From: Gillisella vitis
GTDB lineage: Bacteria; Pseudomonadota; Alphaproteobacteria; Rhizobiales; Rhizobiaceae
Direction of reading: 5' to 3'
NCBI RefSeq assembly: GCF_001541345.2
Contig: NZ_LMVL02000004.1
Location: 62,001 to 126,000, forward strand
Length of the DNA stretch: 64,000 nt
Shown here: positions 17,618 through 27,390 of the stretch, one piece after another
How positions within the stretch are numbered: position 1 is the stretch's first letter
How the letters are laid out: each line of letters begins with the position of its first letter
The notes under the pieces: generated by a model
Seen by the model: only the letters and a program-made list of their open reading frames with translations
What the model was told of the DNA's origin: nothing
The model's database searches: none
Translations under genes and position numbers: made by a program

Positions 17618-18409
17618 ATGACAGACAACCCCTACTCCGTCGTCTCCGCCAAAGACCTCTGTCTGACCTTCCAGACCAATGATGGGCCGGTGCATGCGCT
17701 GTCCAACGTGGATCTGGAGGTGAAAAAGGGCGATTTCGTTTCCTTCATCGGCCCATCCGGCTGTGGCAAAACCACGTTTTTGCGCGTCATTGCTGACTTG
17801 GAAAAGCACACATCCGGCACCATCACCGTCAATGGCATGACGCCGGAAAACGCCCGCAAAGAGCGCTCCTACGGTTATGTGTTTCAGGCGGCAGCGCTCT
17901 ATCCGTGGCGCACGGTTGAGCAGAACATTGCCCTGCCGCTCGAAATCATGGCCTATAGCCCTGATGAGAAGAAAAAGCGGATTGAGCAGACGCTAGAGCT
18001 GGTCAATCTCTCCGGCTTTGGCAAAAAATTCCCCTGGCAGCTCTCCGGCGGCATGCAGCAGCGCGCTTCGATTGCCCGCGCGCTGGCGTTTGATGCTGAT
18101 CTGTTGTTGATGGATGAACCCTTTGGGGCGCTGGATGAAATTGTCCGCGACCACTTGAACGAGCAATTGCTAAAACTCTGGGATCGCACCAACAAGACCA
18201 TCTGTTTTGTCACCCACTCGATTCCAGAGGCAGTATATCTCTCCACCAAAATCGTGGTGATGAGCCCCCGGCCCGGTCGCGTCACCGATGTGATCGAATC
18301 GACCCTGCCACGGGAGCGGCCGCTGGATATTCGTGAAAGCCCGGAGTTTCTGGCCATTGCCCATCGGGTGCGCGAAGGTCTGCGGGCGGGGCATAGTTAT
18401 GAGGAATAG
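17618..18409 (+). CDS. ABC transporter ATP-binding protein (SsuB/TauB/ThiZ type)
   Basis: The 263-aa ATPase has Walker A GPSGCGKTTF, signature LSGGMQQRASIARAL and Walker B LLLMDEPFGALDE. It resembles the nitrate/taurine/hydroxymethylpyrimidine group. With two permeases and a THI5-like binding protein it forms a complete importer. Given its place in the hydA operon, a pyrimidine or a close relative is the likely substrate (inference). The ATG at 17618 follows the AT-rich gene by 19 bases. The stop overlaps the next start. Confidence 0.9.
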   Translation: MTDNPYSVVSAKDLCLTFQTNDGPVHALSNVDLEVKKGDFVSFIGPSGCGKTTFLRVIADLEKHTSGTITVNGMTPENARKERSYGYVFQAAALYPWRTVEQNIALPLEIMAYSPDEKKKRIEQTLELVNLSGFGKKFPWQLSGGMQQRASIARALAFDADLLLMDEPFGALDEIVRDHLNEQLLKLWDRTNKTICFVTHSIPEAVYLSTKIVVMSPRPGRVTDVIESTLPRERPLDIRESPEFLAIAHRVREGLRAGHSYEE

Positions 18410-19265
18410 ACTTCTCCCCATTCTCACCGTCATCCTTGCCATCCTGATCATCTGGCATGTCTTTGTGGTCATTCTCAACGCGCCCTTCGTGCGCGATCAG
18501 GCAGCGCGGGCGGGGGAAACCATCACCACCGCGCAAGTGATCGAGCAGACCTTCAATCAGGAACGCCCGGTGCTACCTGCTCCGCACCAGATTATTGCCG
18601 AGCTGTGGGATACGGTGATTGATAAGCCAATTACCTCCAAGCGCAGCCTTGTCTACCACGCATGGATCACCCTTTCCGCCACCCTAATGGGCTTTGGCAT
18701 GGGCACAGCGCTTGGCATTTTGCTGGCCATTGCCATTGTGCATAATCGCGCCGTCGATAAATCGCTGATGCCGTGGGTGATTGCCAGCCAGACTATTCCC
18801 ATCATTGCCGTGGCCCCGATGATTATTGTGGTGCTGAACGCCATTGGCATTTCAGGCCTGATGCCAAAGGCGCTGATTTCCACCTATCTCTCCTTCTTTC
18901 CAGTGGTGGTGGGCATGGTCAAAGGTCTGCGTAGCCCGGATGCTATTTTGATTGATCTGATGCGCACCTATTACGCCAGCAACACCCAGACATTTTGGAA
19001 ACTGCGCATGCCCGCCGCCATGCCCTATCTGTTCACTTCGCTGAAAGTGGCCATTGCCATCTCGCTGGTGGGAGCCATTGTGGGGGAATTGCCAACCGGC
19101 GCTGTCGCGGGCCTTGGTGCCCGGCTGCTTTCTGGCTCTTACTATGGTCAGACGGTGCAAATCTGGGCAGCGCTGTTTATGGCGGCAGGGTTGGCGGCTT
19201 TGTTGGTGGCCATCGTCGGGCTTGCCCACACGGCAGTGTTAAAACGCATGGGAGAGCGGGCATGA
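18399..19265 (+). CDS. ABC transporter permease 1
   Basis: A 288-aa inner-membrane permease of the BPD_transp_1 family with about six helices and the EAA-like loop region (RTYYASNTQTFWKLRMPAAMP; core RTYYAS and LRMPAA). The start overlaps the ATPase gene by 11 bases. It ends in an ATGA overlap with permease 2, showing tight translational coupling. Confidence 0.88.
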   Translation: MRNRLLPILTVILAILIIWHVFVVILNAPFVRDQAARAGETITTAQVIEQTFNQERPVLPAPHQIIAELWDTVIDKPITSKRSLVYHAWITLSATLMGFGMGTALGILLAIAIVHNRAVDKSLMPWVIASQTIPIIAVAPMIIVVLNAIGISGLMPKALISTYLSFFPVVVGMVKGLRSPDAILIDLMRTYYASNTQTFWKLRMPAAMPYLFTSLKVAIAISLVGAIVGELPTGAVAGLGARLLSGSYYGQTVQIWAALFMAAGLAALLVAIVGLAHTAVLKRMGERA

Positions 19266-20131
19266 GTGGCTATCTGCTGTTTGCGCTGATCTTCTGGCTC
19301 ACCGCCTGGGGCGTGAATGAATGGCTGGTGCGCCAGCATTTCGCCGCCCTGCCTGCCCAGCGCGCCGCCAATATTGCCGTGCCGCTGCTGTTTGGCATCA
19401 CGCTGCTGGTGATTTGGGAATGCATGGTGCGCGGCTTTGATATCCCCTCCATTCTGCTGCCCGCCCCCAGCATGATCTGGACCCGGCTGATCCACTCCCT
19501 GCCCATCCTCTGGGCCGATTTCCAACAGACCTTTTTGAAATCAGTGATCACAGGCTATGTCGCAGGCTGCGGCCTTGGCTTTATCGTGGCCGTGCTGATT
19601 GATCGCTCCCCCTTCCTGAAACAGGGCCTGCTGCCGATTGGCAATTTCGTCTCCGCCCTTCCCGTGGTGGGCGTGGCCCCGATCATGGTGATGTGGTTCG
19701 GGTTTGATTGGCCGTCCAAAGTCGCGGTCGTGGTGATCATGACCTTCTTCCCCATGCTGGTGAACACCGTGCAGGGCCTGTCTGCGGCCAGTGCCATGGA
19801 GCGCGACTTGATGCGCACCTATGCCGCCAGTTGGTGGCAGACGTTGATCAAGCTCCGGCTTCCCGCCGCGTGGCCGTTTATTTTCAACGCCTTGAAAATC
19901 AATTCGACACTGGCACTGATCGGCGCGATTGTGGCGGAGTTTTTCGGCACACCCATCGTTGGCATGGGCTTTCGCATTTCCACCGAGGTTGGCCGCAGCA
20001 ATGTGGATATGGTCTGGGCCGAAATTGCGGTAGCGGCGCTGGCGGGTTCGGTTTTCTATGGTTTGGTGGCGCTGGCTGAAAAAGCCGTCACCTTCTGGCA
20101 TCCGTCTGTCCGTGGTGGGCAGGTAAGATAA
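19262..20131 (+). CDS. ABC transporter permease 2
   Basis: A 289-aa permease paralogous to permease 1, with the coupling loop RTYAASWWQTLIKLRLPAAW and helices in the usual order. The two permeases probably form a heterodimer. The ATG overlaps the previous stop (ATGA). The binding-protein gene follows after 30 bases. Confidence 0.88.
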   Translation: MSGYLLFALIFWLTAWGVNEWLVRQHFAALPAQRAANIAVPLLFGITLLVIWECMVRGFDIPSILLPAPSMIWTRLIHSLPILWADFQQTFLKSVITGYVAGCGLGFIVAVLIDRSPFLKQGLLPIGNFVSALPVVGVAPIMVMWFGFDWPSKVAVVVIMTFFPMLVNTVQGLSAASAMERDLMRTYAASWWQTLIKLRLPAAWPFIFNALKINSTLALIGAIVAEFFGTPIVGMGFRISTEVGRSNVDMVWAEIAVAALAGSVFYGLVALAEKAVTFWHPSVRGGQVR

Positions 20132-20161
20132 ATCGTTGATAACACAAGAGAGGGAACGATC

Positions 20162-21154
20162 ATGAAAAGCAAAATCACCACACTCCTCATGGCCGCCAGC
20201 ATTTCCATGCTGGCTATGCAGGCCCATGCCGCAGATAAGCTGACCCTGCAATTGAAATGGGTCACACAGGCGCAGTTTGCTGGGTATTACGTCGCCAAAG
20301 ACAAGGGCTATTACAAAGAAGAAGGCCTTGATGTGGACATCAAGCCCGGCGGCCCGGACATTGCGCCTGCGCAAGTGCTGGCTGGCGGCGGTGCGGATGT
20401 GATCGTCGATTGGCTGCCATCCGCCTTGGCCACCCGCGAAAAGGGCGTTCCACTGGTCAATATCGCCCAGCCGTTCAAGCATTCGGGCATGATGCTGACC
20501 TGTCTGAAGGAAAGCGGCGTCAAGACACCTGCCGATTTCAAAGGCAAGACACTGGGCGTGTGGTTCTTCGGCAATGAATATCCGTTCCTGTCATGGATGG
20601 CGCATCTGGGCATCAAGACCGATGGCAGCGCCGATGGCGTGAAGGTGCTGAAACAGGGCTTCAACGTTGATCCGCTGTTGCAAAAGCAGGCCGCCTGCAT
20701 TTCCACCATGACCTATAATGAATATTGGCAGGTGATTGATGCCGGCATCAAGCCCGATCAGCTGATCACCTTCCCCTATGAGAAGGAAGGCGTTGCCACG
20801 CTGGAAGACGGTCTCTACGTGCTGGAGCCGAAGCTGAAAGACCCGGCCTTCAAGGAAAAGATGGTCAAGTTCGTCCGCGCCTCCATGAAGGGCTGGAAAT
20901 GGGCTGAAAAGAACCCGGACGACGCAGCTGGTATCGTGCTGGACAACGACGCCTCCGGTGCCCAGACCGAAAAGCATCAGAAGCGGATGATGAGTGAAGT
21001 GGCCAAGCTGACGGAAGGCTCCAAGGGCGCGTTGGATGAGGCCGATTACAAGCGCACCGTGGCCACCCTGCTCGGCGGCGGTTCCGATCCTGTCATATCC
21101 AAGGAACCCGTGGGTGCTTATACCCATGAAATCACCGATGCCGCACTGAAATAG
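20162..21154 (+). CDS. periplasmic substrate-binding protein, NMT1/THI5-like
   Basis: A 330-aa protein with a signal peptide cleaved after AHA (residue 23). The body is the NMT1/THI5/ThiY type used for hydroxymethylpyrimidine, riboflavin or nitrate-type ligands (LQLKWVTQAQFAGYYVAKDKG; core QLKWVTQAQFAGYY, then GGPDIAPAQVLAGGGAD). GAGAGGGAA precedes the ATG. It is the last gene of the operon and is followed by a hairpin. Confidence 0.9.
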   Translation: MKSKITTLLMAASISMLAMQAHAADKLTLQLKWVTQAQFAGYYVAKDKGYYKEEGLDVDIKPGGPDIAPAQVLAGGGADVIVDWLPSALATREKGVPLVNIAQPFKHSGMMLTCLKESGVKTPADFKGKTLGVWFFGNEYPFLSWMAHLGIKTDGSADGVKVLKQGFNVDPLLQKQAACISTMTYNEYWQVIDAGIKPDQLITFPYEKEGVATLEDGLYVLEPKLKDPAFKEKMVKFVRASMKGWKWAEKNPDDAAGIVLDNDASGAQTEKHQKRMMSEVAKLTEGSKGALDEADYKRTVATLLGGGSDPVISKEPVGAYTHEITDAALK

Positions 21155-21185
21155 GCAGATCCAACTTTCAATTTTATCGTGTATT

Positions 21186-21220
21186 CGCCGCCAGGATTCT
21201 CATCCCGCTCCCTGGCGGCG
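21186..21220 (+). terminator. terminator-like hairpin ending the pyrimidine operon
   Basis: A perfect 10-bp stem CGCCGCCAGG / CCTGGCGGCG with a 15-base loop lies 31 bases after the stop. It is followed only by GGTTTG, so termination may be partial. Confidence 0.5.
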
Positions 21221-21728
21221 GGTTTGCCAGAGGCTGACCGGGCCACCCAGCTGAGCCTGCTCTAACCCTCTTATTTCATGGGATTTTCATATTGGCACAG
21301 GCCCGACCACCGCGTGCGGGCAAAACCGGGTTTACCACACAAGCCGATCCGCAATCAGGTCGAAGCCGCTCGTTTCCCTTTAACTATTATTGCAATGCAA
21401 CCCTCTTGCTGCACCGGCTCTATCTGCGGCGGGATTGCGCTGCAACCGCCCGTGTCGTAACGTAACCCTATTAAAAACCCGGGTTTTCCGTTGATCGGCA
21501 AACCTGACATTGTATTTAAAGCCATTTCGATAATATTAGCGTATTGTGGGTTTTCCATAGATCCCAAATAGATCCCAAGGGATTTGAATAGACATGTTTG
21601 AAATCGTATCGTCGGTCGCAACACGCCCCGGGAAAAAGGCTCGCGCCCACCTAGCCTTTGTCCGCAAGGCCTCGAGCCAGCGTGACAGGTCGCGCCGTAA
21701 TCGATCGGACACTGGGAGGATACCTGAG
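21221..21728. other. intergenic region upstream of the RND efflux genes
   Basis: No gene is supported. A 14-base palindrome AAAACCCGGGTTTT lies at 21474-21487. Two tandem copies of ATAGATCCCAA lie at 21557-21567 and 21568-21578, one helical turn apart. Both could be regulatory. Confidence 0.4.
21557..21578. repeat. tandem 11-bp direct repeat upstream of the efflux operon
   Basis: ATAGATCCCAA occurs twice in immediate succession. Spacing of one helical turn, 150 bases upstream of the efflux gene start, would suit binding of a regulator dimer. The function is inference. Confidence 0.4.
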
Positions 21729-22961
21729 GTGACGGACAGCAGGGTTGGAACTTTGCACGTGAGACCGATCATCCTCGTTCTGGCGCTGCTGCTATCGGTC
21801 AGCCAGGGCGGTTTTATATCTGCCGCGAACGCGCAATCTCCCGCACCCGCAGCCAGCACCGATGCCCAGCTCCCGGCCATCGTCGTTGCCAAAGCCAGCA
21901 CCCAGAGCCTGACCGACAAGGTGATCGGCACCGGAAGCATCAAGGCGGTGGAGGAAATTTACATCCAGCCTGAAGTGGATGGAATAGCCATTCGCAATCT
22001 CCTGGCCGATGTCGGCGACAAGGTGAAGGCGGGTCAGGTCCTGGCGACGCTGGACGGAGACAGCCTGATCCTGCAAAAGGCGCAGTATGCCGCCAATCAG
22101 GCCAAGGCCGAGGCCTCGCTTGCGCAATACAAGATCCAGTTGATTGATGCTCAGGCCAGTGCCGCAGAATCGGAACGGCAATTGGCGCGCGGCCAGTCGC
22201 TGGTCTCGGGTGGCACGATTTCCACCGCTCAGGTCCAGCAATATGAGACCTCCGCCATCAATGCCCGCAACAAGGTGGACAGCGCCCGCCAGTCCATCGC
22301 CATTGCCGAGGCAGAGTTGAAAGTGGTGATCAGCCAGGTCGCGGATCTCAACCTGAAACTGGCCCGCACCGATATCAAGGCGCCGTTCGGCGGGTTGATC
22401 ACCGCCCGCAATGCCCGCATCGGCGCCATAGCTGCCGGCTCCGGCCAGCCGCTGTTCACCATTATCCGCGATAGCAAGATCGAGTTGGTGGCCGAAGTGT
22501 CCGAAAGCGATATGCAAAAAATGCGGATCGGCCAACCGGCCGAAATCGCCATTGCCGGACAGGCAACGCCGATCAGCGGCCATGTGCGGCTGATCTCTCC
22601 CGCCGTCAGCCCGACCACCAGGCTCGGCGAGGTGCATATTCTGCTCGATGATAGCGATGCCGCCCGTCAGGGCATGTATGCCAGTGCCTTGATCACCATC
22701 ACCTCCGCCTCAGGCATTGCCCTGCCCTTGTCCGCAATCGATAGCGGCAAGGCCGGAAGCTTTACCCGCGTCGTTGATAATGGCGTGGTCCGGCAGGTGA
22801 AAATCGAGACCGGCATTATCGAAAACGGCTTTATCCTGGTGACATCAGGCGTCAAGCCGGGCGATCTGGTGGTGCTGAAAGCAGGGGCTTTCGTGCGCGA
22901 TGGCGACAAGGTCAGGCCGGTGCTCGAAACCGTGAGCCAGACCGGCGCAATATCCAACTGA
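21729..22961 (+). CDS. RND efflux periplasmic adaptor (membrane fusion protein)
   Basis: A 410-aa AcrA/MexA-type adaptor with an N-terminal hydrophobic signal/anchor (PIILVLALLLSVSQ), a lipoyl-like half-motif (YIQPEVDGIAIRNLLADVGD; core VDGIAIRNLLADVGDKVKAG), a coiled-coil hairpin and beta-barrel (TDIKAPFGGLI). GTG at 21729 has GGGAGGA seven bases upstream. The ATG of the longer frame at 21594 lacks one. The pump gene starts 12 bases after the stop. Confidence 0.88.
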   Translation: MTDSRVGTLHVRPIILVLALLLSVSQGGFISAANAQSPAPAASTDAQLPAIVVAKASTQSLTDKVIGTGSIKAVEEIYIQPEVDGIAIRNLLADVGDKVKAGQVLATLDGDSLILQKAQYAANQAKAEASLAQYKIQLIDAQASAAESERQLARGQSLVSGGTISTAQVQQYETSAINARNKVDSARQSIAIAEAELKVVISQVADLNLKLARTDIKAPFGGLITARNARIGAIAAGSGQPLFTIIRDSKIELVAEVSESDMQKMRIGQPAEIAIAGQATPISGHVRLISPAVSPTTRLGEVHILLDDSDAARQGMYASALITITSASGIALPLSAIDSGKAGSFTRVVDNGVVRQVKIETGIIENGFILVTSGVKPGDLVVLKAGAFVRDGDKVRPVLETVSQTGAISN

Positions 22962-22973
22962 CGAGGCAAGACG

Positions 22974-25900
22974 ATGAATTTCTCCGCCTGGTCAATCCGC
23001 AATCCGATAGCACCCCTGCTGGGCTTCTTCCTGCTGATGGTGCTGGGCATCCAGTCCTTCAACAGCCTGCCCATTACCCGCTTTCCGAATATCGATGTCG
23101 CCGTCGTGTCGATCAGCGTCACCCAGAGCGGGGCGTCGCCGTCGGAACTGGAAATGCAGGTGACCAAGGAAATCGAGGATGCCGTCGCCTCGATCAACGG
23201 CGTCGACGAGATTTCCTCCAAGGTCAATGACGGCGTGTCGGTCACCTCTGTGGTGTTCCGCATCGAAATTCCCACCCAGCAGGCCGTTCAGGATGTCAAA
23301 GATGCGGTGGATCGGATCCGTAACGATCTGCCCGCCGGCGTCGATGAGCCGATCGTCAACAAAGTCGATGTCGAAGGCCAGGCAATCCAGACCTTTGCCG
23401 TCTCCGCCCCGAACATGACACTCGAGGAATTGTCGTGGTTCGTCGATGACACGATCAAACGCGCGCTCCAGGGCCAGAAAGGCATTGGCCGCATCGACCG
23501 TATCGGTGGTGCCGACCGCGAGATCAGGATCGAGCTGGACCCGGACCGGCTGAACGCGCTGGGCATTACCGCCGCCGACGTCAACAAGCAATTGCGCGGC
23601 ACCAATGTCGATATCGGCTCGGGCCGGGGTCAGGTGGCTGGTGCCGAACAGGCGATCCGCGTGCTGGGCGATACCCGTAATGTCCCGGCGCTCGCCAACA
23701 CCACCATTGCCATTTCCTCGGACCGGTTCGTCAAGCTTGCCGATCTTGGCCGGATCATCGACACCTATACGGAGCCGAAAAGTTTTGCCCTGCTGGACAA
23801 CCAGCCGGTGGTGTCCTTCTCGATCTTCCGCTCCAAAGGCGCCTCCGACGTCGCCGTCGCCGAACTGGTGGCCAAGAGCCTCGATGAGGTGCGAGCCAAA
23901 AATCCTGATGTTGGCATCAACCTGATCAGCGATTTCGTCTACTTCACCTATGGCAATTACACCGCCGCCATCGATACCCTGCTGGAAGGGGCAATTCTGG
24001 CGGTCATCGTGGTGTTCCTGTTCCTGAAAAACTGGCGGGCAACGCTTATTTCGGCCATTGCCCTACCGCTTTCCGCCATACCGACCTTCTGGATTCTCGA
24101 GATGATGGGCTTTTCGCTCAATCTCGTCAGCTTCCTCGCCCTGACACTGGCGACCGGCATTCTGGTGGACGACGCCATCGTCGAAATCGAAAACATCGCC
24201 CGCCATATCAAGATGGGCAAGACGCCCTATCGAGCCGCTATCGAGGCAGCCGACGAAATCGGCCTTGCCGTCATCGCTACGACCTTCACCATCGTAGCCG
24301 TCTTCGTGCCCGTGTCCTTCATGGGCGGCATTCCCGGTCAGTATTTCATCCAGTTCGGCCTGACGGTCGCCTTTTCCGTGCTGTTTTCGCTGCTGGTCGC
24401 ACGGCTGATCACTCCGATGATGGCCGCCTACCTGATGCGGCCGGAAGACGGCCATGATGAGGACGAAGGGCAGGAAGGCCGCTTCATGCGGCGCTACACA
24501 AGGCTTGTCAGTGCCACCACCCGCACCTGGCAGCGCCGCTATCTGACGCTGGCGGCAGCGCTGGTGTTCCTAGTGGTATCGGTCGGCCTGCTGATGCAGG
24601 TTCCAACCAGCTTCATGCCTCCAGAAGATGCCGGGCGCATTACGCTTTCGGTGGAATTACCGCCCAATGCCACACTGAATGAGACCGAAAACCGCGTCCG
24701 GCAGATCACCGAGACCTTGAAACCGCTTGCCGGCGTGCAATCGGTCTTTGTCCAGGGCGGCACCTCGCCCAGTGGAGATCTGGAATTGCGGCGAGCGTCG
24801 GTGACCCTGCAATTGTTCCGCATCGAACATTCGCTGGTCAAAACCGTGGTCAACAAACTGATCGGTGGCCTGCCGCTGATCGGCCCGTACCTGCCGAAAA
24901 TGGCCGTTGATGGACGCACGATCCCGCAATGGCAGATCGAAAAACTGGTCTTTGCCAAGCTGCGTGACATTCCCGATATTCGCGTCCAGAAGATGAACGA
25001 TCGCGGTGCCCGCGACATGGCATTCTACTTCCTCTCCAAGAACGAAGAGGATCTGACCGAGGCAGTCAGCATCTTGGAGGCGAAATTGCGCACCGTGCCG
25101 GTGCTGGCCAATGTCAGCGCCGATGGCTCACTGCCGCGCCCGGAATTACAGATCCGTCCGAAAACCGATGAAATGGCAAGACTGGGCATTACCGCCCAGC
25201 AGGTTTCCGAAACCCTTCGCGTCGCAACCATCGGCGATATCGATGCGCAATTGCCGAAAATCTCGCTGGATGGCCGGCTGATCCCGATCCGGGTTCAGGC
25301 GGCGCTTGGCCAGCGTCGCGATCTGGGCGCCATAAGGGCGTTGAAAATCAAGAGTGCGTCCGGTTCCATGGTGCCGCTCTCCACCGTGGTTGATATCGAT
25401 TACACCCAAGGCATCAGTTCGATCAAACGCAATCACCGCGACCGTGTCGTCTCGATTGGGGCCGACCTACCGCAAGGCGTGGCTCTCGATACGGCGACGG
25501 CGGCGTTCAAGCAGGCGGTTGCCGCCGCCAAGATTCCCGCCAGCGTCTATCTGAAGGAAACTGGCGACACCAAGGTCCAGAAGGAAATGCTGGCGAGCTT
25601 CGTCAATGCGATGATCCTTGGCCTGCTGCTGGTGTTGATCGTGCTGATCCTGCTGTTCAAGGACATCATCCAGCCCTTCACTATTCTGCTGTCGCTGCCG
25701 CTGGCCGTCGGCGGCGTGGCCGTGGCGCTGATCATCACCCATAATGCACTGTCAATGCCCGTGCTGATCGGTATCCTGATGCTGATGGGGATCGTCACCA
25801 AGAACGCCATCCTGCTGATCGATTTTGCCATCGAAATGCGCCGCCATGGCATGGAACGTGTCGAAGCGATGGTCGAGGCAGGCCGCAAGCGCGCCAGACC

Positions 25901-26279
25901 GATCATCATGACCTCGATTGCCATGTCGGCGGGCATGCTGCCTTCGGCGCTGGGCGTTGGCGAAGGCGGCTCTTTCCGCTCGCCCATGGCCATCGCCGTG
26001 ATCGGCGGCATCATCGTCTCGACGGTGATGAGCCTTGTCGTCGTCCCCTCCTTCTTCCTTGTCATGGACGATCTGTCGCGCCTGCTGAGCGCAATCTTCG
26101 GCAGACTGGTCGGTGCCAAGGAACAGGAACGAGAGCCGCTCGATACCGCCACACTCACCGATTTGCACGACCAGACCTCGGCCCAGATCTCCACGCTCGA
26201 AGCCCGCATGGATGGCCTGGAAGCCGGTGCTGCCCATCCACCAAGACGCCTCTCAGCGGGACCGTTCGGACGGGATTGA
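22974..26279 (+). CDS. RND efflux inner-membrane pump (AcrB/MexB-like)
   Basis: The 1101-aa proton-driven exporter has the usual two-fold layout: a first membrane helix at residues 12-31, a large periplasmic loop, a helix block (ILAVIVVFLFLKNWRATLI; LALTLATGILVDDAIVEIEN, with the paired Asp residues in helix 4), a second loop and a second helix block. The C-terminal tail is acidic and coiled-coil-like (TLTDLHDQTSAQISTLEARM). GAGGC precedes the ATG. No TolC-type outer-membrane gene is adjacent, so the channel is probably shared. Confidence 0.93.
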   Translation: MNFSAWSIRNPIAPLLGFFLLMVLGIQSFNSLPITRFPNIDVAVVSISVTQSGASPSELEMQVTKEIEDAVASINGVDEISSKVNDGVSVTSVVFRIEIPTQQAVQDVKDAVDRIRNDLPAGVDEPIVNKVDVEGQAIQTFAVSAPNMTLEELSWFVDDTIKRALQGQKGIGRIDRIGGADREIRIELDPDRLNALGITAADVNKQLRGTNVDIGSGRGQVAGAEQAIRVLGDTRNVPALANTTIAISSDRFVKLADLGRIIDTYTEPKSFALLDNQPVVSFSIFRSKGASDVAVAELVAKSLDEVRAKNPDVGINLISDFVYFTYGNYTAAIDTLLEGAILAVIVVFLFLKNWRATLISAIALPLSAIPTFWILEMMGFSLNLVSFLALTLATGILVDDAIVEIENIARHIKMGKTPYRAAIEAADEIGLAVIATTFTIVAVFVPVSFMGGIPGQYFIQFGLTVAFSVLFSLLVARLITPMMAAYLMRPEDGHDEDEGQEGRFMRRYTRLVSATTRTWQRRYLTLAAALVFLVVSVGLLMQVPTSFMPPEDAGRITLSVELPPNATLNETENRVRQITETLKPLAGVQSVFVQGGTSPSGDLELRRASVTLQLFRIEHSLVKTVVNKLIGGLPLIGPYLPKMAVDGRTIPQWQIEKLVFAKLRDIPDIRVQKMNDRGARDMAFYFLSKNEEDLTEAVSILEAKLRTVPVLANVSADGSLPRPELQIRPKTDEMARLGITAQQVSETLRVATIGDIDAQLPKISLDGRLIPIRVQAALGQRRDLGAIRALKIKSASGSMVPLSTVVDIDYTQGISSIKRNHRDRVVSIGADLPQGVALDTATAAFKQAVAAAKIPASVYLKETGDTKVQKEMLASFVNAMILGLLLVLIVLILLFKDIIQPFTILLSLPLAVGGVAVALIITHNALSMPVLIGILMLMGIVTKNAILLIDFAIEMRRHGMERVEAMVEAGRKRARPIIMTSIAMSAGMLPSALGVGEGGSFRSPMAIAVIGGIIVSTVMSLVVVPSFFLVMDDLSRLLSAIFGRLVGAKEQEREPLDTATLTDLHDQTSAQISTLEARMDGLEAGAAHPPRRLSAGPFGRD

Positions 26280-26308
26280 GACGAAAATCCACTGAAAATG
26301 ACAGATCC

Positions 26309-26346
26309 CACAAGGCGATACAGCAGCCATAGCGTATCGCCTTGTG
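26309..26346 (+). terminator. terminator-like hairpin after the RND pump
   Basis: A perfect 13-bp stem CACAAGGCGATAC / GTATCGCCTTGTG has a 12-base loop. An outer pairing ACTGAA / TTCAGT extends it, and TTTT follows the outer arm. Confidence 0.65.
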
Positions 26347-26431
26347 CCGTGTTCAGTTTTCCACCCGACGCTCTCTGCTGAATCCGTTGAACGGAGCTGC
26401 AATCACGCAAACCTGTGATTGAAATTGGCTA

Positions 26432-26445
26432 TTGATCGAAATCAA
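26432..26445. promoter_or_regulatory. FNR/FixK/Dnr box upstream of the Crp/Fnr gene
   Basis: TTGATCGAAATCAA is a perfect TTGAT-N4-ATCAA anaerobox. A plausible -10 (TTAGAT/TAGATT) lies at 26467-26473, the distance expected if the box is centred near -41.5 of a transcript running toward the Crp/Fnr gene. The leader would be about 175 bases. Confidence 0.7.
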
Positions 26446-26656
26446 ACCATTGGCCCGATTTTCCCATTAGATTACCCCCATCGACCAGTGGCGGGGGGCC
26501 GATGGTGGAAAAGAGGGCGCCGTCTTGCACCAATGGGAACAGCTATGATGTCCCGCGCAAGACCGAGCCGTCGCGACCACCCATTCCCCTTATGAACCAT
26601 ACCGCTATCAGGCGGGCGCTGCTGCGCAAGGGCTGAAGGAAAAGGACGGTCTGGCC

Positions 26657-27340
26657 GTGAACAAGGTTTTGAATTTGAACAGTCGCGATCGCAATATTCT
26701 GGTAAAATCACCCCTGATGGCCACGCTCGGCCCGGGCTCTCTCAACCGGATGCTGGAACTGGCGACAGTGTTGAGCTTCGAGGCGCGCGATATTCTGTTT
26801 CGCGAGGGTGACCCTGCCGATTATTTCTATTGCGTGCTGACCGGCTATGTCCGCCTTTACCGCCTGAACAAGGACGGACGCGAAGCCGATATCCGCATCA
26901 GCGGCAGTGGCGACACTTTTGCCGAAAGCCTTTTGGCCATGGGTGATGCCTATCACTATAACGCCCAGGCGGCTGAACATGTGACGGTGGCGCGATTTGA
27001 CCTTGCCAAAGTACGCCAGCTTGCAGAGCAGGAAAACGACATTGCCCGTTCAGTGATCCGCTGCCTGTCCAATTATCTGCGCAGCACCATGGATTGCATC
27101 GCCAATGACCGACTGCAAACCGCTCCGCAACGCGTGGCACAATATCTGATCGACAATTGCCCCAATAGCGGCGGTGCCGTGTCGATCCGCCTGCCCTTCC
27201 AGAAAAGCCTGCTGGCTGGCAAGCTGGGCCTTGCACCCGAAGCCCTGTCACGCGCCTTTTCCACCCTGCGGCATAGCGGCGTCACTGTGCGCGGTCGGAT
27301 GGTCCAGATCAACGATGTCAACACACTCCGACAGATTTGA
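26657..27340 (+). CDS. Crp/Fnr-family transcriptional regulator
   Basis: A 227-aa regulator with an N-terminal cyclic-nucleotide-type beta-roll (ILFREGDPADYFYCVLTGYV), a dimerisation helix and a C-terminal Crp-type helix-turn-helix (LAGKLGLAPEALSRAFSTL). It lacks the N-terminal cysteine cluster of oxygen-sensing Fnr and is closer to the Dnr/NnrR-like group that senses NO through haem. GTG start with AAGGA upstream. The perfect FNR-type box ahead of it suggests control by FixK/FnrN or by itself. Confidence 0.85.
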   Translation: MNKVLNLNSRDRNILVKSPLMATLGPGSLNRMLELATVLSFEARDILFREGDPADYFYCVLTGYVRLYRLNKDGREADIRISGSGDTFAESLLAMGDAYHYNAQAAEHVTVARFDLAKVRQLAEQENDIARSVIRCLSNYLRSTMDCIANDRLQTAPQRVAQYLIDNCPNSGGAVSIRLPFQKSLLAGKLGLAPEALSRAFSTLRHSGVTVRGRMVQINDVNTLRQI

Positions 27341-27390
27341 CAGGCATCGCATCACCCAAAGGTGTCGCGTGACGAGCCATTCCCCTGACA

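Noticed and set aside
26472..26711. 79-codon minus-strand frame upstream of the Crp/Fnr gene
   Set aside because: No start signal or domain; the region is better explained as the leader behind the FNR box.
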